A DNA stretch of 64,000 bases. Origin: UBA1479 sp963972065 (lineage in GTDB: Bacteria; Pseudomonadota; Alphaproteobacteria; Rhodospirillales; Casp-alpha2). The position numbers and the translations under genes were made by a program. Below the pieces are notes generated by a model. That model did not search any database, was not told where the DNA came from, and worked only from the letters and a program-made list of their open reading frames with translations. Where the stretch lies: NCBI GenBank assembly GCA_963972065.1, contig CAXAVJ010000002.1, positions 36,765-100,764 of the forward strand. Reading direction: 5' to 3'. The first letter of the stretch is position 1, and every line of letters starts with the position of its first letter. Positions 63,787 through 64,000 of the stretch are shown in pieces.

Positions 63787-64000
63787 TCAGCCCCCAGAGA
63801 GGGCCTGAAAAACATGAATCTCATCGTCTGGTTCCACCGGGTCGGTCAGTTTCGCGCGGTCCCGGGCCGGCGCACCCGCGACGAACACCGCGACGTGGCG
63901 GCGCAGCGCCCCCTGGTCGTCGAGGATGTAGCTTTTCAGCGCCGGATGATCCCGGAACACGGCAGCCAATGCCGCCCCCAGGGTCGCGGCCCCCGGCCCC
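63787..64000 (-). CDS. MoaD/ThiS family ubiquitin-fold protein (5' end beyond the window)
   Basis: At least 70 residues visible; the gene runs off the right edge, so its start is missing. The C-terminus ends in VFQALSGG, the diglycine needed for adenylation and thiocarboxylate formation in MoaD and ThiS. The visible beta-grasp pattern includes DDEIHVFQAL and RDRAKLTDPVEP. It may donate sulfur to a partner, or work with the BNR protein encoded downstream. No E1-like (MoeB/ThiF) gene is seen in the window. Confidence 0.8.
   Translation of the reverse strand, partial: GPGAATLGAALAAVFRDHPALKSYILDDQGALRRHVAVFVAGAPARDRAKLTDPVEPDDEIHVFQALSGG

Overview
The window is chromosomal DNA of a high-GC alphaproteobacterium, most likely a member of the Rhodospirillales/Rhodospirillaceae. 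Three things support this: the gene order ffh-rpsP-rimM-trmD-rplS-leuC-leuD-leuB followed by asd; a dapF-mtaB-ftsY block; and a SUV3-type RNA helicase overlapping an HslR-like S4 protein. Most of the window is dense core metabolism with short gaps, many 1-4 base start/stop overlaps, and no tRNA, rRNA, CRISPR array or insertion sequence that I could see.

Layout. 1-7 kb: a TerB-like protein, a DUF938 methyltransferase, HslR, a SUV3-like helicase, Pcm and HtpG. 7-13.4 kb: two unrelated aconitases, AcnA (minus) and a long AcnB (plus), transcribed divergently from one 444-base region. 13.8-22.4 kb: an uptake/activation cluster made of an acyl-CoA synthetase, a complete LIV-type ABC transporter and a PaaK-like adenylate-forming protein. 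22.4-23.9 kb: one clearly AT-richer foreign-looking gene with a PD-(D/E)XK nuclease signature. 24.6-24.8 kb: a probable small RNA with C-rich hairpin loops, its own terminator and a heat-shock-like promoter. 24.9-32.1 kb: the complete cytochrome c maturation operon ccmABCDEFGHI, followed by pgk. 33.3-39.6 kb: a HAMP-domain membrane protein without an MCP output, small proteins, a Nudix hydrolase, exported proteins and an ynbE-ydbL pair. 39.4-41 kb: a small AtzG-like protein and an amidase. 41-45.9 kb (minus): HAD protein, FtsY, MtaB, DapF, a ferredoxin-like protein and an XRE regulator. 46.2-53.3 kb: ffh, the rpsP-rimM-trmD-rplS ribosome operon, and leuCDB. 53.5-64 kb: a PAS histidine kinase and a DUF2254 membrane protein (an apparent insertion between leuB and asd), asd, a c-type cytochrome coupled to a Tat-exported multicopper oxidase, ppc, and a BNR-propeller protein beside a MoaD/ThiS-like ubiquitin-fold protein that runs off the window.

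Themes. Central carbon metabolism is well represented (two aconitases, PEP carboxylase, phosphoglycerate kinase, leucine and aspartate-family biosynthesis). So is co-translational targeting: SRP protein and receptor are both here, along with ribosomal proteins S16 and L19. The ccm operon would mature the c-type cytochrome encoded about 26 kb downstream. The most notable items are the isolated PD-(D/E)XK gene, the putative cuckoo-like small RNA, the Bacteroidetes-like AcnB, the BNR/MoaD pair, and the cytochrome that lacks an obvious distal Met ligand. All function calls come from reading the sequence and from remembered family features; no search was run.
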